Of a stretch of 64,000 nucleotides of DNA, positions 56,498 to 64,000 are shown in pieces; the first letter of the stretch is position 1, and each line of letters begins with the position of its first letter. Source of the DNA: Bacillus dicomae (GTDB lineage: Bacteria > Bacillota > Bacilli > Bacillales > Bacillaceae_G); NCBI RefSeq assembly GCF_006494425.1, contig NZ_VHIV01000003.1, positions 310,001-374,000 of the forward strand, in the 5' to 3' direction. The notes below the pieces were generated by a model. The model did not search any database, had not been told where the DNA came from, and worked only from the letters and a program-made list of their open reading frames with translations. Position numbers and translations under genes: made by a program.

Positions 56498-56513
56498 TGA
56501 CCTTTGCTGGTCA
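56498..56513. promoter_or_regulatory. Dyad before the catalase gene
   Basis: TGACC-TTTGCT-GGTCA, 67 bases before the catalase start. No PerR-type box (TTATAAT-N-ATTATAA) was found in 56309-56579. Confidence 0.4.
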
Positions 56514-56579
56514 TACATAATCAACGCTATAAAATCATATTTAGTAACAATGGACAAAAAAGATTTGGAGGATATATCG

Positions 56580-57926
56580 ATGAATGAAAACTATGATAAG
56601 CATGGGCAAAAAAGATTTAATGAACAAGTTAACCTTCACTCTCAAACAGTTGGTTCACGTGGACCTGTTCTAGAGCAAGATAGTGTGCTTCACGAGGCGT
56701 TACAAGAATTTATTCACGAAAAAATTTTAGAAAGACCTGTTCATGTAAAAGGATTTGGTGCGTTCGGTTATTTTCAAACGATCTATCCAATGTCTGAACA
56801 TACTAAACTAAGTTTTCTACAACATTCTAATGAAAAAGTTCCTGTTATGGTACGTTTCTCATTAGCTGTTAGCACGAAAGGAACACCTGATACTTCTAGA
56901 AATGTACGCGGTTTTTCTACAAAATTTTATACAAAAGAAGGTATTTTCGATCTATTATGTAATCACATTCCTGTCTTTTCTGTTCGTGATCCGATGCGTT
57001 TCCCGGAAACGATTCAAGCGTTGTTACCTTCACCTAAAAATAATTTAATAGACCCTAATAGATTTTGGAGTTTTGTCGCTAGAGCGCCTGAATCCATTCA
57101 CTTTGTTGTACGTTTATACTCCGATAATGGTACGGCCAAAAGCCTTCGCCGCATTCCAGGACATAGTGTAAATACATATGTTTGGAGAAATGCTGAAGGC
57201 AATCGAAAATATGTAAAGTATCATTGGTACCCATTTGAAGGTGTACAATTCATTACTAGCGAGGAAGCAAATAAACTGGCTGCCGAAAACCCTGATTATA
57301 GCGGGAAAGATTTATATGATGCAATTGCAAATGGTAAACCAGTGGAATATGGTTTATATGTACAGCTCATGGACCCGAAAGATGAAGCGCATCTTTCTTA
57401 CGATCCTTTAGATGATACTAAAATATGGGATGAAAAAGCCTATCCCCTCATACCAGTCGGCAAAATGGTATTAAATAAAAACCCTGAAAATTATATGGAA
57501 CAAGTGGAAAAGGTCGCCTTCTCCCCTTCTAATTTACTGGATGGCGCTGAATTATCTGATGATAAAATGTTGCAAGGCCGTGCGAACATTTATAGTGATT
57601 CACAAAGAAGAAGAATTGGTCCCGAATTTCGCAAATTAACGATTAATCAACAGCAAAATTGGACACCTGCTAACCAAATAACGAGCGGTGACGGAAGGTA
57701 TGTTGAAGGTAAACTTGAGAGAACTTCTATTACGAAACAAGATGACTTTACGCAGGCTGGTGAATTTTATACGAATTTACAACCGATAGAAAAAGAACAT
57801 CTTGCTGAAAACTTAGCTAGTGATTTGAAAGTTATATCAGATGATATTAGAAATGTCGTTTTGGGGTATTTTCATAAAGTGTCAGCTGATTTGGCGAAAA
57901 AGATTGAAACCGAAATAGAAAAATAA
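56580..57926 (+). CDS. Heme catalase
   Basis: Monofunctional heme catalase, 448 residues, slightly short for the small-subunit class. Distal His in RPVHVKGFGAFGYFQ near 57, the Asn region LLCNHIPVFSVRDPMRFPE near 128, and the proximal Tyr in RANIYSDSQRRRIG near 340 are all in place. Dismutates hydrogen peroxide in the cytoplasm. The ATG at 56580 has GGAGG 8 bases upstream; the longer frame from 56463 has no such signal. Single gene with its own terminator. Confidence 0.92.
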   Translation: MNENYDKHGQKRFNEQVNLHSQTVGSRGPVLEQDSVLHEALQEFIHEKILERPVHVKGFGAFGYFQTIYPMSEHTKLSFLQHSNEKVPVMVRFSLAVSTKGTPDTSRNVRGFSTKFYTKEGIFDLLCNHIPVFSVRDPMRFPETIQALLPSPKNNLIDPNRFWSFVARAPESIHFVVRLYSDNGTAKSLRRIPGHSVNTYVWRNAEGNRKYVKYHWYPFEGVQFITSEEANKLAAENPDYSGKDLYDAIANGKPVEYGLYVQLMDPKDEAHLSYDPLDDTKIWDEKAYPLIPVGKMVLNKNPENYMEQVEKVAFSPSNLLDGAELSDDKMLQGRANIYSDSQRRRIGPEFRKLTINQQQNWTPANQITSGDGRYVEGKLERTSITKQDDFTQAGEFYTNLQPIEKEHLAENLASDLKVISDDIRNVVLGYFHKVSADLAKKIETEIEK

Positions 57927-57960
57927 TAAGAAGTATGCACACATCGACTTTTATTCATAC

Positions 57961-58010
57961 AAAAGAGCCATTTATCTAACCCTTTTTAGTCAGCTAAATG
58001 GCTCTTTTTT
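57961..58010. terminator. Bidirectional terminator after catalase
   Basis: AAAAGAGCCATTTA pairs with TAAATGGCTCTTTT across a loop of about 20 bases, followed by TTATTTTTTT; shared with the converging permease gene. Confidence 0.85.
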
Positions 58011-58833
58011 ATTTTTTTACCACATTATATCTTTTCAAAACTACACTTCCGAATTTATTAAATATTCGATCCATCATGAAGCCCATCAATCCAAGAATAA
58101 CAAGACCAACAAAAATCCAATCCGTTTTGAAATATAACCGCGCATTCCAAATCATATAGCCAATTCCTTCGTTGGCTGCGACCATTTCAGCTCCAACAAT
58201 AGCCATAAATGATGATCCCATCGCAAGCTTTGCGCCGGTATAAATATAAGGAAGTGCAGCAGGTATGATGACATGGAACATAATTTGCCATTCTGATGCT
58301 CCCATACTTCTCGCTGAACGAATTTTATCTTCTTCAACAGCTTGCACACCAGTAATTGTGTTAATCGTCACGATAAAGAAAGTTGCATACGTAATGAGGA
58401 AAATTTTAGATTGCTCTCCAATACCAAACCAAAGCATAAATAATGTTATAAAGGCAAGTGGTGGAATAAAGCGAATAAAATTGATAACTGGATCAAATAG
58501 CGCTCTTAGCCATTGGATTCGGCCAATTAATAACCCTACCGGAATAGCTACAAGATTTCCTAAAATCCATCCAGCTATTACTCTTAAAAAACTAACTGCT
58601 ATATATATAAATAAAGAACCATTTTGACTCAGTTCAATTGCTCCATACAAAACTGCTATCGGACTTGGCAAAAATTGCGGATCAGAAAAACTCGCCACAA
58701 CACTCCATATCGTAAGGATAAGTATCCAAGCGATAATTCCACTTTGTAATAGCTTCTTTTGTAAACCAATCTTGAAATTATTTGTTTCATAAATAGTCTC
58801 TTTTCTTACAATCTCACCTTTCAACCCGCTCAT
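58009..58833 (-). CDS. ABC transporter permease (SsuC/TauC type)
   Basis: 274-residue membrane subunit with six helices. The cytoplasmic coupling loop reads EEDKIRSARSMGASEWQIMF (EAA-type motif, near 180), followed by VIIPAALPYIYTGAKLAMG, both typical of nitrate/sulfonate/taurine importers. The ATG at 58833 has AAGGAGG upstream and overlaps no other gene. Third gene of the importer, after the ATPase. Confidence 0.9.
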   Translation of the reverse strand: MSGLKGEIVRKETIYETNNFKIGLQKKLLQSGIIAWILILTIWSVVASFSDPQFLPSPIAVLYGAIELSQNGSLFIYIAVSFLRVIAGWILGNLVAIPVGLLIGRIQWLRALFDPVINFIRFIPPLAFITLFMLWFGIGEQSKIFLITYATFFIVTINTITGVQAVEEDKIRSARSMGASEWQIMFHVIIPAALPYIYTGAKLAMGSSFMAIVGAEMVAANEGIGYMIWNARLYFKTDWIFVGLVILGLMGFMMDRIFNKFGSVVLKRYNVVKK

Positions 58834-58847
58834 ATTTAGACCTCCTT

Positions 58848-59627
58848 TCAATCAAAGTGTGATTGGATCATTTGATAATAGTAATTAAATTCTTTATCTG
58901 TAAATGTTCTCGGATACGGTAGTGGAATATCGTAAATCTTTTCAATTTTTGAAGAAGGTCCTTTAGACATTACACCTATTCTTTGCCCAAGTAATAGCGC
59001 TTCCTGAATATCATGAGTGACAAAAATAATCGTTTTGTTGGTTTCTTTCCAAATTCGAATTAACTCTATTTGCATCGTTCTTCGAGTCATTGCATCGAGT
59101 GCTCCAAATGGTTCATCCATTAATAAAAATTCCGAGTCATTGGCTAAAACACGTGCTAATTGAACTCTTTGTTTCATACCTCCAGAAAGTTCTCTTGGAT
59201 ATTTCCCTTCATGTCCATCTAGCCCAACAAGTTTTATATAATGAGAGGATATATCATTTCGGGTCTGCTTTATCATTTTTTTCATTTTCAAACCAAATTC
59301 AACATTTTCTTTAATTGTTAGCCACGGAAAAAGTGCTGCGTCTGCTTGTTGAAAAACGACACCGCGATTTCTATCCGGCTTCTTTATTTCTTCATGATTT
59401 ACCATAAGTTCTCCTGATGTTTTTTCAACAAATCCAGCAATCATACTGAGTAATGTAGATTTTCCGCATCCGCTCGGGCCAAGTAATATAAAAAATTCAC
59501 CATTTCCAATTGTTAAATTTACATCTTCTAAAACAAATTGTTCATTATTAAATGATTTAGATAACCCAGAAATAGAAATGGCTACAGGAGATTTCAATAC
59601 TTCTTTTTCACTTACTGTACTCACCAT
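58848..59627 (-). CDS. ABC transporter ATPase (SsuB/TauB type)
   Basis: 259 residues: Walker A LLGPSGCGKSTLLSMIAG near 50, Q-loop GVVFQQADAALFPWLTI, signature LSGGMKQRVQLARVL near 145, Walker B FLLMDEPFGALD and the switch His in FVTHDIQEALLLG. Typical ATPase of nitrate/sulfonate/taurine systems. AGGAGTG precedes the ATG; it begins 14 bases after the binding protein stop. Confidence 0.92.
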   Translation of the reverse strand: MVSTVSEKEVLKSPVAISISGLSKSFNNEQFVLEDVNLTIGNGEFFILLGPSGCGKSTLLSMIAGFVEKTSGELMVNHEEIKKPDRNRGVVFQQADAALFPWLTIKENVEFGLKMKKMIKQTRNDISSHYIKLVGLDGHEGKYPRELSGGMKQRVQLARVLANDSEFLLMDEPFGALDAMTRRTMQIELIRIWKETNKTIIFVTHDIQEALLLGQRIGVMSKGPSSKIEKIYDIPLPYPRTFTDKEFNYYYQMIQSHFD

Positions 59628-59641
59628 ACTTCACTCCTATT

Positions 59642-60664
59642 CTATTTATAAGTAACAGATTCAGGGAAAGCTTTCTTTAGTGATTCAAGATCAATCTTAT
59701 CTTTCAATTCATATTTATCTTTCAGCTTCCCTTTTTCTTCTAACCATTTTTTCATATCTTCTAGATGCTTAGCATCTTCTTTAGTAAATCCAAGAACATA
59801 GTTCTGTCTTTCAATATCTTTTAATGCATCTTTCTCTGGTAGTTTCAATTGTTCAAAAGCAAGTTTTGCTGTTTCTTTTTTATTGTTTTCTACGTATTTT
59901 ATGCCTTCAGAAAGAGCCTTAAGTGCATTTTCAACTGCTTTTGGATTCTTCTCGACAAATGATCTTTTTGCTAGTAAATAGCTGTCAATTGTAACGCCCG
60001 CACTTTCTAAATCACCTAATTTTGTTACACCTTTTATATTTTTAAATTTATCCTTTAATGCACCAGAACTCCAAATAGCATCTATATCACCATTTTTCAC
60101 ACCTACAATAGCTTCGTCTGGTGTACTATACGGTACGAAGGTGATATCCTTTTCATTAATATGTTTCGCTGCCAAATATTTCGCCCAAACATACTCCGTT
60201 ACTGTCCCTTTAGGTACACCTAATTTTTTACCTTTTAAGTCCTTTTCTGTTTTAATCCCCTCTCTAACTAGAAGCTCATTATCTTTTGATGATTTTTCAT
60301 TTCCTCGAGTAAGTGTTGAAATTACGACCATATCCCCTTTTCCTAAAGAGTTTAAAAGTGCATAATCTGCAGCAAGACCGGTATCAGCTTGTTCAGTTAA
60401 TACAGCATTAACTGTATCAATTCCATAAGCAAAATTTGATAGTTGTGCTTTAATACCATTTTTCTCAAAATAGCCTTGTTTCTCGGCTGCTCTAAATTGA
60501 AAAGAACCACCCGCCGCTGTATCTATAGCCATTTTCACCGAGGCCGTTTCTTTCCCATTACTTTTTGTAGTTCCCGCACTTTCTTTCGAAAAGCTTGAGC
60601 ATCCTGTGACAGCTAAACTAGTAATCATTGATAAACTTAAAAATAAAGGCTTTAGTTTCACCAT
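59642..60664 (-). CDS. ABC transporter substrate-binding lipoprotein (SsuA-like)
   Basis: 340 residues. Lipoprotein signal ending in AVTGC (cysteine near 22), then an NMT1/SsuA-like bilobed binding domain: MAIDTAAGGSFQFRAAEKQG, LKGKKLGVPKGTVTEYVW, and DEAIVGVKNGDIDAIWSS. It delivers an organic solute, probably a sulfonate or sulfate ester, to the permease. The ATG at 60664 has GGAGG 8 bases upstream. Confidence 0.87.
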   Translation of the reverse strand: MVKLKPLFLSLSMITSLAVTGCSSFSKESAGTTKSNGKETASVKMAIDTAAGGSFQFRAAEKQGYFEKNGIKAQLSNFAYGIDTVNAVLTEQADTGLAADYALLNSLGKGDMVVISTLTRGNEKSSKDNELLVREGIKTEKDLKGKKLGVPKGTVTEYVWAKYLAAKHINEKDITFVPYSTPDEAIVGVKNGDIDAIWSSGALKDKFKNIKGVTKLGDLESAGVTIDSYLLAKRSFVEKNPKAVENALKALSEGIKYVENNKKETAKLAFEQLKLPEKDALKDIERQNYVLGFTKEDAKHLEDMKKWLEEKGKLKDKYELKDKIDLESLKKAFPESVTYK

Positions 60665-60781
60665 ACATAATTCCTCCATAGCTATTTGTTCAAATCTAAA
60701 CGGAAAGTTCAATTGACAAAATATTCTGTTATATCACAAAGTAAAGAAGCATGCACTCTATAAAAATTACTATTCGTTTTA

Positions 60782-60820
60782 TTGAAAGTGTAAGGAATCA
60801 ACCATCCCTCACACTTTCAA
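60782..60820. other. Stem-loop between arylsulfotransferase and importer genes
   Basis: TTGAAAGTGT pairs with ACACTTTCAA, extended by AAGG/CCCT, in the 195-base gap. No U run follows on the minus strand, so partial termination or mRNA processing is more likely than full termination. Confidence 0.55.
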
Positions 60821-60859
60821 GCAAGTAAGTATGCACTTAAATTCTTTTATTGCCTATCG

Positions 60860-62305
60860 TTAATCCTGTTTTTTATTGCTTTCATCCAATGTTGCCACGC
60901 AAAAATCTCCAGTATCATATGATAATGTACCTTCGACTTCAACAACGGATTCTGTGCCCGTTCCTGCAGCATTTGGTACTCTAAACGCAGCAATATCAAG
61001 AGGCGCAATTTCTATCTCCACTGGTTTTTCTAATTGGGGTACCCATTCGTACGGAACTCGATAAGCACGGTAAACCATATTTGAGTTTCTGTTATTTTTA
61101 TAAGGTGAAATATATTCCCATACAAGCTCATGTTCACGAGTAACTTCAAAAATCCGACCATCTGCTCCTTCTGTAATCAATGTATTTCCATTTGGTAGCC
61201 TTTGGGCAGAACTAATATATGGACTGTAAAATCGATACGAATCTAAAGGAGCTTGATATCCAGCTTCAGTTGGCGTATATTGCCATTCGATTTCTAAAGT
61301 TACTGGATTAATTTCTAAAATTCTTGAATGGTCACGTACAGCGTTTTTGGAACCGAAAGTAGATGCAGGGTTTGGTAGACCATATCCAGCCCAACCACCA
61401 TTATCAAATACGAGTAAATTCCCTTCTCCTGGCAATCCTTTTGGAATGATATGCGCATGATGTTGACCAATAATCCACCCTAAATGCTTAACATCTTCAG
61501 CTGAATAATCGGGTCCAAGCTTCCAAACAATATTTCCTGTCTTTTTATCAATAATCGCAATGATATTTGACTCTCTTGCATCCCAAATAATATTCTCTGG
61601 ATGAAAACGCTCATCGCCTTGATCATAAAATTTATTCGGGCCAATTGTAGACATAGAATTGATATGCATCCAATCACCATCAGAATTACCACCAAATGAT
61701 CTAATATTAGGATTACGGAATAGTACATTTTTAGCACTTTCATCAAATCCAAGTTCTTCAAAATGATCGCTAACAGCCCACTCCCAAATAATATTTCCTT
61801 CCCAATCTACTTCAATAATTACATCGTCTAATAATGGCTTATCAGAGATATTTGAATTATATACATTTTTATGAGCTAAAATTAGCGTATTTCCACTTTC
61901 TGTTTTTGGCTCTAATCCAGGAACATAGTAGCCAACAGGATTGCCCTCACGTTGGTAATCATGATGAGCTCTAGCCATCCACTGAGGAACATGGCCTGGA
62001 TCTTCTATATATTCTAGATGATTAAATCTCCAAACGATGTTTCCTTCCCAATCAACTTGAACTAAATCCACTTCATCTTGAAAGCCATGCTCAGGATCCC
62101 TTTGTGCTGTATGACCAAAAACATATCCGCCTGGTAATAACTTATTTGGGAACCCGCGTAATCCTTTCCATAAGTGTACTTCTTTTCCGTTCATATCAAT
62201 TAATAGTGCCCCATGATCTGCAGCTTGATATATTGTATAGCCACTCCAAGCTTTCTCGGTATTATATACCGTTGCTCCTGTTGGATAAATTGTTGGATGT
62301 CCCAT
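60860..62305 (-). CDS. Arylsulfotransferase (ASST) family protein
   Basis: 481 residues of repeated beta-propeller blades such as VDWEGNIVWRFNHLEY, EVDWEGNIIWEW and EINPVTLEIEWQY, with GWIIGQHHAHIIP near 275, which may carry the histidine used for sulfate transfer in this family. Unlike enteric ASST, which is periplasmic, no signal peptide is present; the N-terminus MGHPTIYPTGATVY follows AGGAGTG directly. Located upstream of the SsuABC-like importer and next to a MarR regulator, so a role in aryl-sulfate use is likely. Confidence 0.82.
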   Translation of the reverse strand: MGHPTIYPTGATVYNTEKAWSGYTIYQAADHGALLIDMNGKEVHLWKGLRGFPNKLLPGGYVFGHTAQRDPEHGFQDEVDLVQVDWEGNIVWRFNHLEYIEDPGHVPQWMARAHHDYQREGNPVGYYVPGLEPKTESGNTLILAHKNVYNSNISDKPLLDDVIIEVDWEGNIIWEWAVSDHFEELGFDESAKNVLFRNPNIRSFGGNSDGDWMHINSMSTIGPNKFYDQGDERFHPENIIWDARESNIIAIIDKKTGNIVWKLGPDYSAEDVKHLGWIIGQHHAHIIPKGLPGEGNLLVFDNGGWAGYGLPNPASTFGSKNAVRDHSRILEINPVTLEIEWQYTPTEAGYQAPLDSYRFYSPYISSAQRLPNGNTLITEGADGRIFEVTREHELVWEYISPYKNNRNSNMVYRAYRVPYEWVPQLEKPVEIEIAPLDIAAFRVPNAAGTGTESVVEVEGTLSYDTGDFCVATLDESNKKQD

Positions 62306-62351
62306 TTTCCCACTCCTATTAAAATTATTTATAACTTATACCTTCAAAAAC

Positions 62352-62369
62352 AAACTGAATATTCAGTTT
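62352..62369. promoter_or_regulatory. 18-bp perfect palindrome upstream of the arylsulfotransferase gene
   Basis: AAACTGAATATTCAGTTT is fully symmetric and lies 47-64 bases before the start. Size and position match a MarR-family operator, and a marR gene is adjacent. Confidence 0.65.
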
Positions 62370-62402
62370 TATATAGTTGTTTAGAGAGTAATTAAACATT
62401 TT

Positions 62403-62879
62403 TTACTCATCATTCTCATTGGTTAGTGCCATGATCGTGTTAGAAAGATGCTCGACATTATGGCTTAAACGTTGAAAAACTTCGATTTGCACTTGTAATT
62501 CTTCTGTTGAAAACCCATCGAATAACACAGATATAAAGTTCGTTCTAATACTGTTATTTCGTTGTATAAAATTACGGCCCTCATCAGTAATATCTAGTAA
62601 AACGGTTCGTCTATCTTCCTGATGACGTTTTCGAACAGCGAATCCTCTTTCTTCAAGCTTATCGCATAAGGCAGTTATTGCTCCCGATGTAAAATCAAGT
62701 TCTTCTGCCAAATCAATTAGACGTTGCTCACCATCTTTAATAATCTTGTTTAATATTAAAAATCCCGGTAACATAATACCTTCAATCTTGATTTTATCGC
62801 GTTCCTTCACAAATTTACGGACCAGTTTACGAAACAACCAATCTGTTTCTTCGATTAATGTTGGCATCGTTTTGTTCAT
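62403..62879 (-). CDS. MarR family transcriptional regulator
   Basis: 158 residues. Winged helix: EQRLIDLAEELDFTSGAITAL (recognition part) and KLEERGFAVRKRHQEDRRTV (wing with the D-x-R signature), then VLLDITDEGRNFI, flanked by dimerisation helices. The ATG at 62879 with GGAGG upstream is preferred over a longer frame beginning at 62969. It is followed by the arylsulfotransferase gene in the same direction and probably represses it. Confidence 0.9.
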   Translation of the reverse strand: MNKTMPTLIEETDWLFRKLVRKFVKERDKIKIEGIMLPGFLILNKIIKDGEQRLIDLAEELDFTSGAITALCDKLEERGFAVRKRHQEDRRTVLLDITDEGRNFIQRNNSIRTNFISVLFDGFSTEELQVQIEVFQRLSHNVEHLSNTIMALTNENDE

Positions 62880-62985
62880 ATCTCCTCCGCTCCTTGCTCT
62901 ATGAATAATACAAAAAGGCACGAACACATTTCGAAATGATGAAATGTATACGTGCCTTTGGTTATCCAATCAGCTATTCAAATTG

Positions 62986-63014
62986 TTTTAGCGTTAAAAT
63001 AATGAGTGCTAAAA
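62986..63014. promoter_or_regulatory. Inverted repeat upstream of marR
   Basis: TTTTAGC (62986-62992) and GCTAAAA (63008-63014) face each other 107-135 bases before the marR start. A second pair, ATGAATG and CATTCAT, lies at 63109-63128. The rest of 62880-63134 holds no gene that I can support. Confidence 0.4.
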
Positions 63015-63134
63015 TAACTAATATCCACATGTTAATCCATCAATCCCGATGTGTCAAGTTGGTTTTTAAAATATATTCTCGCTAAACATTATTTTTAAGA
63101 TTATTATTATGAATGGAAATGCATTCATAATATA

Positions 63135-63175
63135 AAACTCCCCCACTATAAATAACTACTAAAGTGGAGGAGTTT
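63135..63175 (-). terminator. Terminator of the adenine deaminase gene
   Basis: AAACTCCCCCACT pairs with AGTGGAGGAGTTT (one mismatch or G-U pair), with TTTTATA following on the minus strand. Confidence 0.8.
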
Positions 63176-63178
63176 CTT

Positions 63179-64000
63179 CTATAATTGCTTTATCAAATTC
63201 ACCGGCGAAGCAACTACCTTACTACTTTTCACGTCATATAGCCCTATAGGCGTTACCCGTATAAACGGCAAGTGCGTCGCAGAAAAGAATAAAATTGTAA
63301 ATGCCGGATCATCATACACGTAGCCACGCTCTTGTAGTAATTTTACCATCTGTTTCTCTTTCTGTATTAACTCGCTCATTTTTAATTCAGACATAATTCC
63401 AAGCAATGGTAATGCGATTTCATGTAATACTTCATTCTTTTCAGTAATTACGATACCGCCGCCGAACTCTTTTACTCTATGAAAAGCTGTAAGCATATCT
63501 TCTTTTCTTTTTCCAACAAGAATGATGTCACCAGTACCAGAATAAGAACTAGCAAGGCCCCCTAATTCAATCGCAAAACCTTTCACAACTGTATTCACTC
63601 GCCAACTGCCATCACGAGCAATCATCATAAGGAAACATTCATCATGATTTTGGGACAATTCATCACAATCTATGTCGATTTCACTAACGTACGGTTTTGT
63701 TATAACGTTATTTAATAAGTGTATACCCGTTTTATTAGAGAAAACCATATCTTCTTTTTCTATGGACCAATCTAATGATAATGGAGTTACTTTACATTCA
63801 CTCCAGTCTATATGTAATAATTCATGTGTATTTACACCATCACGCTTCACCCATTTCCCCTTCGCAATAACGCTCGTTGGCACTGGGTTTTCTTTACTTT
63901 CTAAAATATTAATATTAGCAATTCTCCCTGTCGCAATCGAACCATGTACATGCTCCATATTATAATAACGAGCAATATTATAACTTGCCATATGATACGC
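63179..64000 (-). CDS. ade: Adenine deaminase, C-terminal part only
   Basis: Amidohydrolase-family enzyme converting adenine to hypoxanthine and ammonia. 273 residues to the stop at 63179; the frame remains open to base 64000, so the catalytic N-terminal part is outside. Visible are the end of the barrel (SIATGRIANINILES), the segment VIAKGKWVKRDG and the C-terminal domain with MMIARDGSWRVNTVVKGFAI, GGLASSYSGTGDIILVG and EFGGGIVIT, which are typical of bacterial adenine deaminase. ATG-like codons inside (for example 63991) are internal methionines. Confidence 0.88.
   Translation of the reverse strand, partial: AYHMASYNIARYYNMEHVHGSIATGRIANINILESKENPVPTSVIAKGKWVKRDGVNTHELLHIDWSECKVTPLSLDWSIEKEDMVFSNKTGIHLLNNVITKPYVSEIDIDCDELSQNHDECFLMMIARDGSWRVNTVVKGFAIELGGLASSYSGTGDIILVGKRKEDMLTAFHRVKEFGGGIVITEKNEVLHEIALPLLGIMSELKMSELIQKEKQMVKLLQERGYVYDDPAFTILFFSATHLPFIRVTPIGLYDVKSSKVVASPVNLIKQL

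Noticed and set aside
56309-56579. PerR box upstream of catalase
   Set aside because: No sequence close to TTATAAT-N-ATTATAA is present; only an unrelated TGACC/GGTCA dyad was seen.

Overview
The window reads as chromosomal DNA of a low-GC Firmicute, most likely a member of the Bacillus cereus group. This rests on AGGAGG-type ribosome binding sites with some TTG and GTG starts, dense intrinsic terminators, an immune inhibitor A metalloprotease gene, a proline T-box in front of proBA, a Fur box, a DesA-type desaturase, and Bacillus-type families such as DUF2332, RocB, YozG, DUF3887, YhfC and DUF2812. I see no rRNA, tRNA, CRISPR array, prophage or intact insertion sequence. Both ends cut genes: a TetR regulator at the left and an adenine deaminase at the right.

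Layout. 1-7.0 kb: TetR regulator, a degenerate gap, then a carboxylate operon (acyl-CoA ligase, enoyl-CoA hydratase, GntP-type permease) with a sigma-54 promoter and its own PAS/AAA+ activator. 7.4-10.3 kb: DUF2332 protein and malate:quinone oxidoreductase. 10.4-18.7 kb: a complete divergent AI-2 locus, lsrACDB against lsrR-lsrK-cupin-lsrF, with a cupin where LsrG would be expected. 18.8-25.8 kb: single genes (GNAT, VOC, nucleotidyltransferase, Fur-controlled heme monooxygenase, MFS exporter with an ArsR-type regulator, nucleoside transporter). 25.8-34 kb: proline and arginine metabolism (proBA with T-box, divergent proC, rocB, IclR regulator, rocE-like permease). 34-40.2 kb: a collapsed rtcB remnant, a desaturase, immune inhibitor A with a premature stop, and alkaline phosphatase. 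40.5-46 kb: yoaS-yozG pair, an AgrCA-like two-component system followed by a YhfC-type intramembrane protease and a DUF3887 lipoprotein, and a protein with a possible papain-like C-terminus. 46-53.3 kb: a four-gene operon (VOC, GNAT, kinase, HAD phosphatase), a candidate small RNA, a zinc-ribbon protein, a PadR-DUF2812 pair, and a MoxR-DUF58-DUF4129 operon without a transglutaminase domain. 53.4-64 kb: ProP-like transporter, class III aminotransferase, catalase, a nitrate/sulfonate-type ABC importer with an arylsulfotransferase and MarR regulator, and adenine deaminase.

How it fits together. The lsr block should import, phosphorylate and degrade AI-2, with LsrR as repressor. proBA is controlled by proline tRNA charging, while proC on the other strand has a separate promoter. 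The arylsulfotransferase and ABC importer look like a sulfur or aryl-sulfate scavenging unit under the adjacent MarR protein. The least explained parts are the AgrCA-like/YhfC/DUF3887 group, the small RNA candidate at 48.3 kb, the 15-bp iterons before padR, the damaged inhA and rtcB genes, and the acyl-CoA ligase lacking the usual adenylation lysine.
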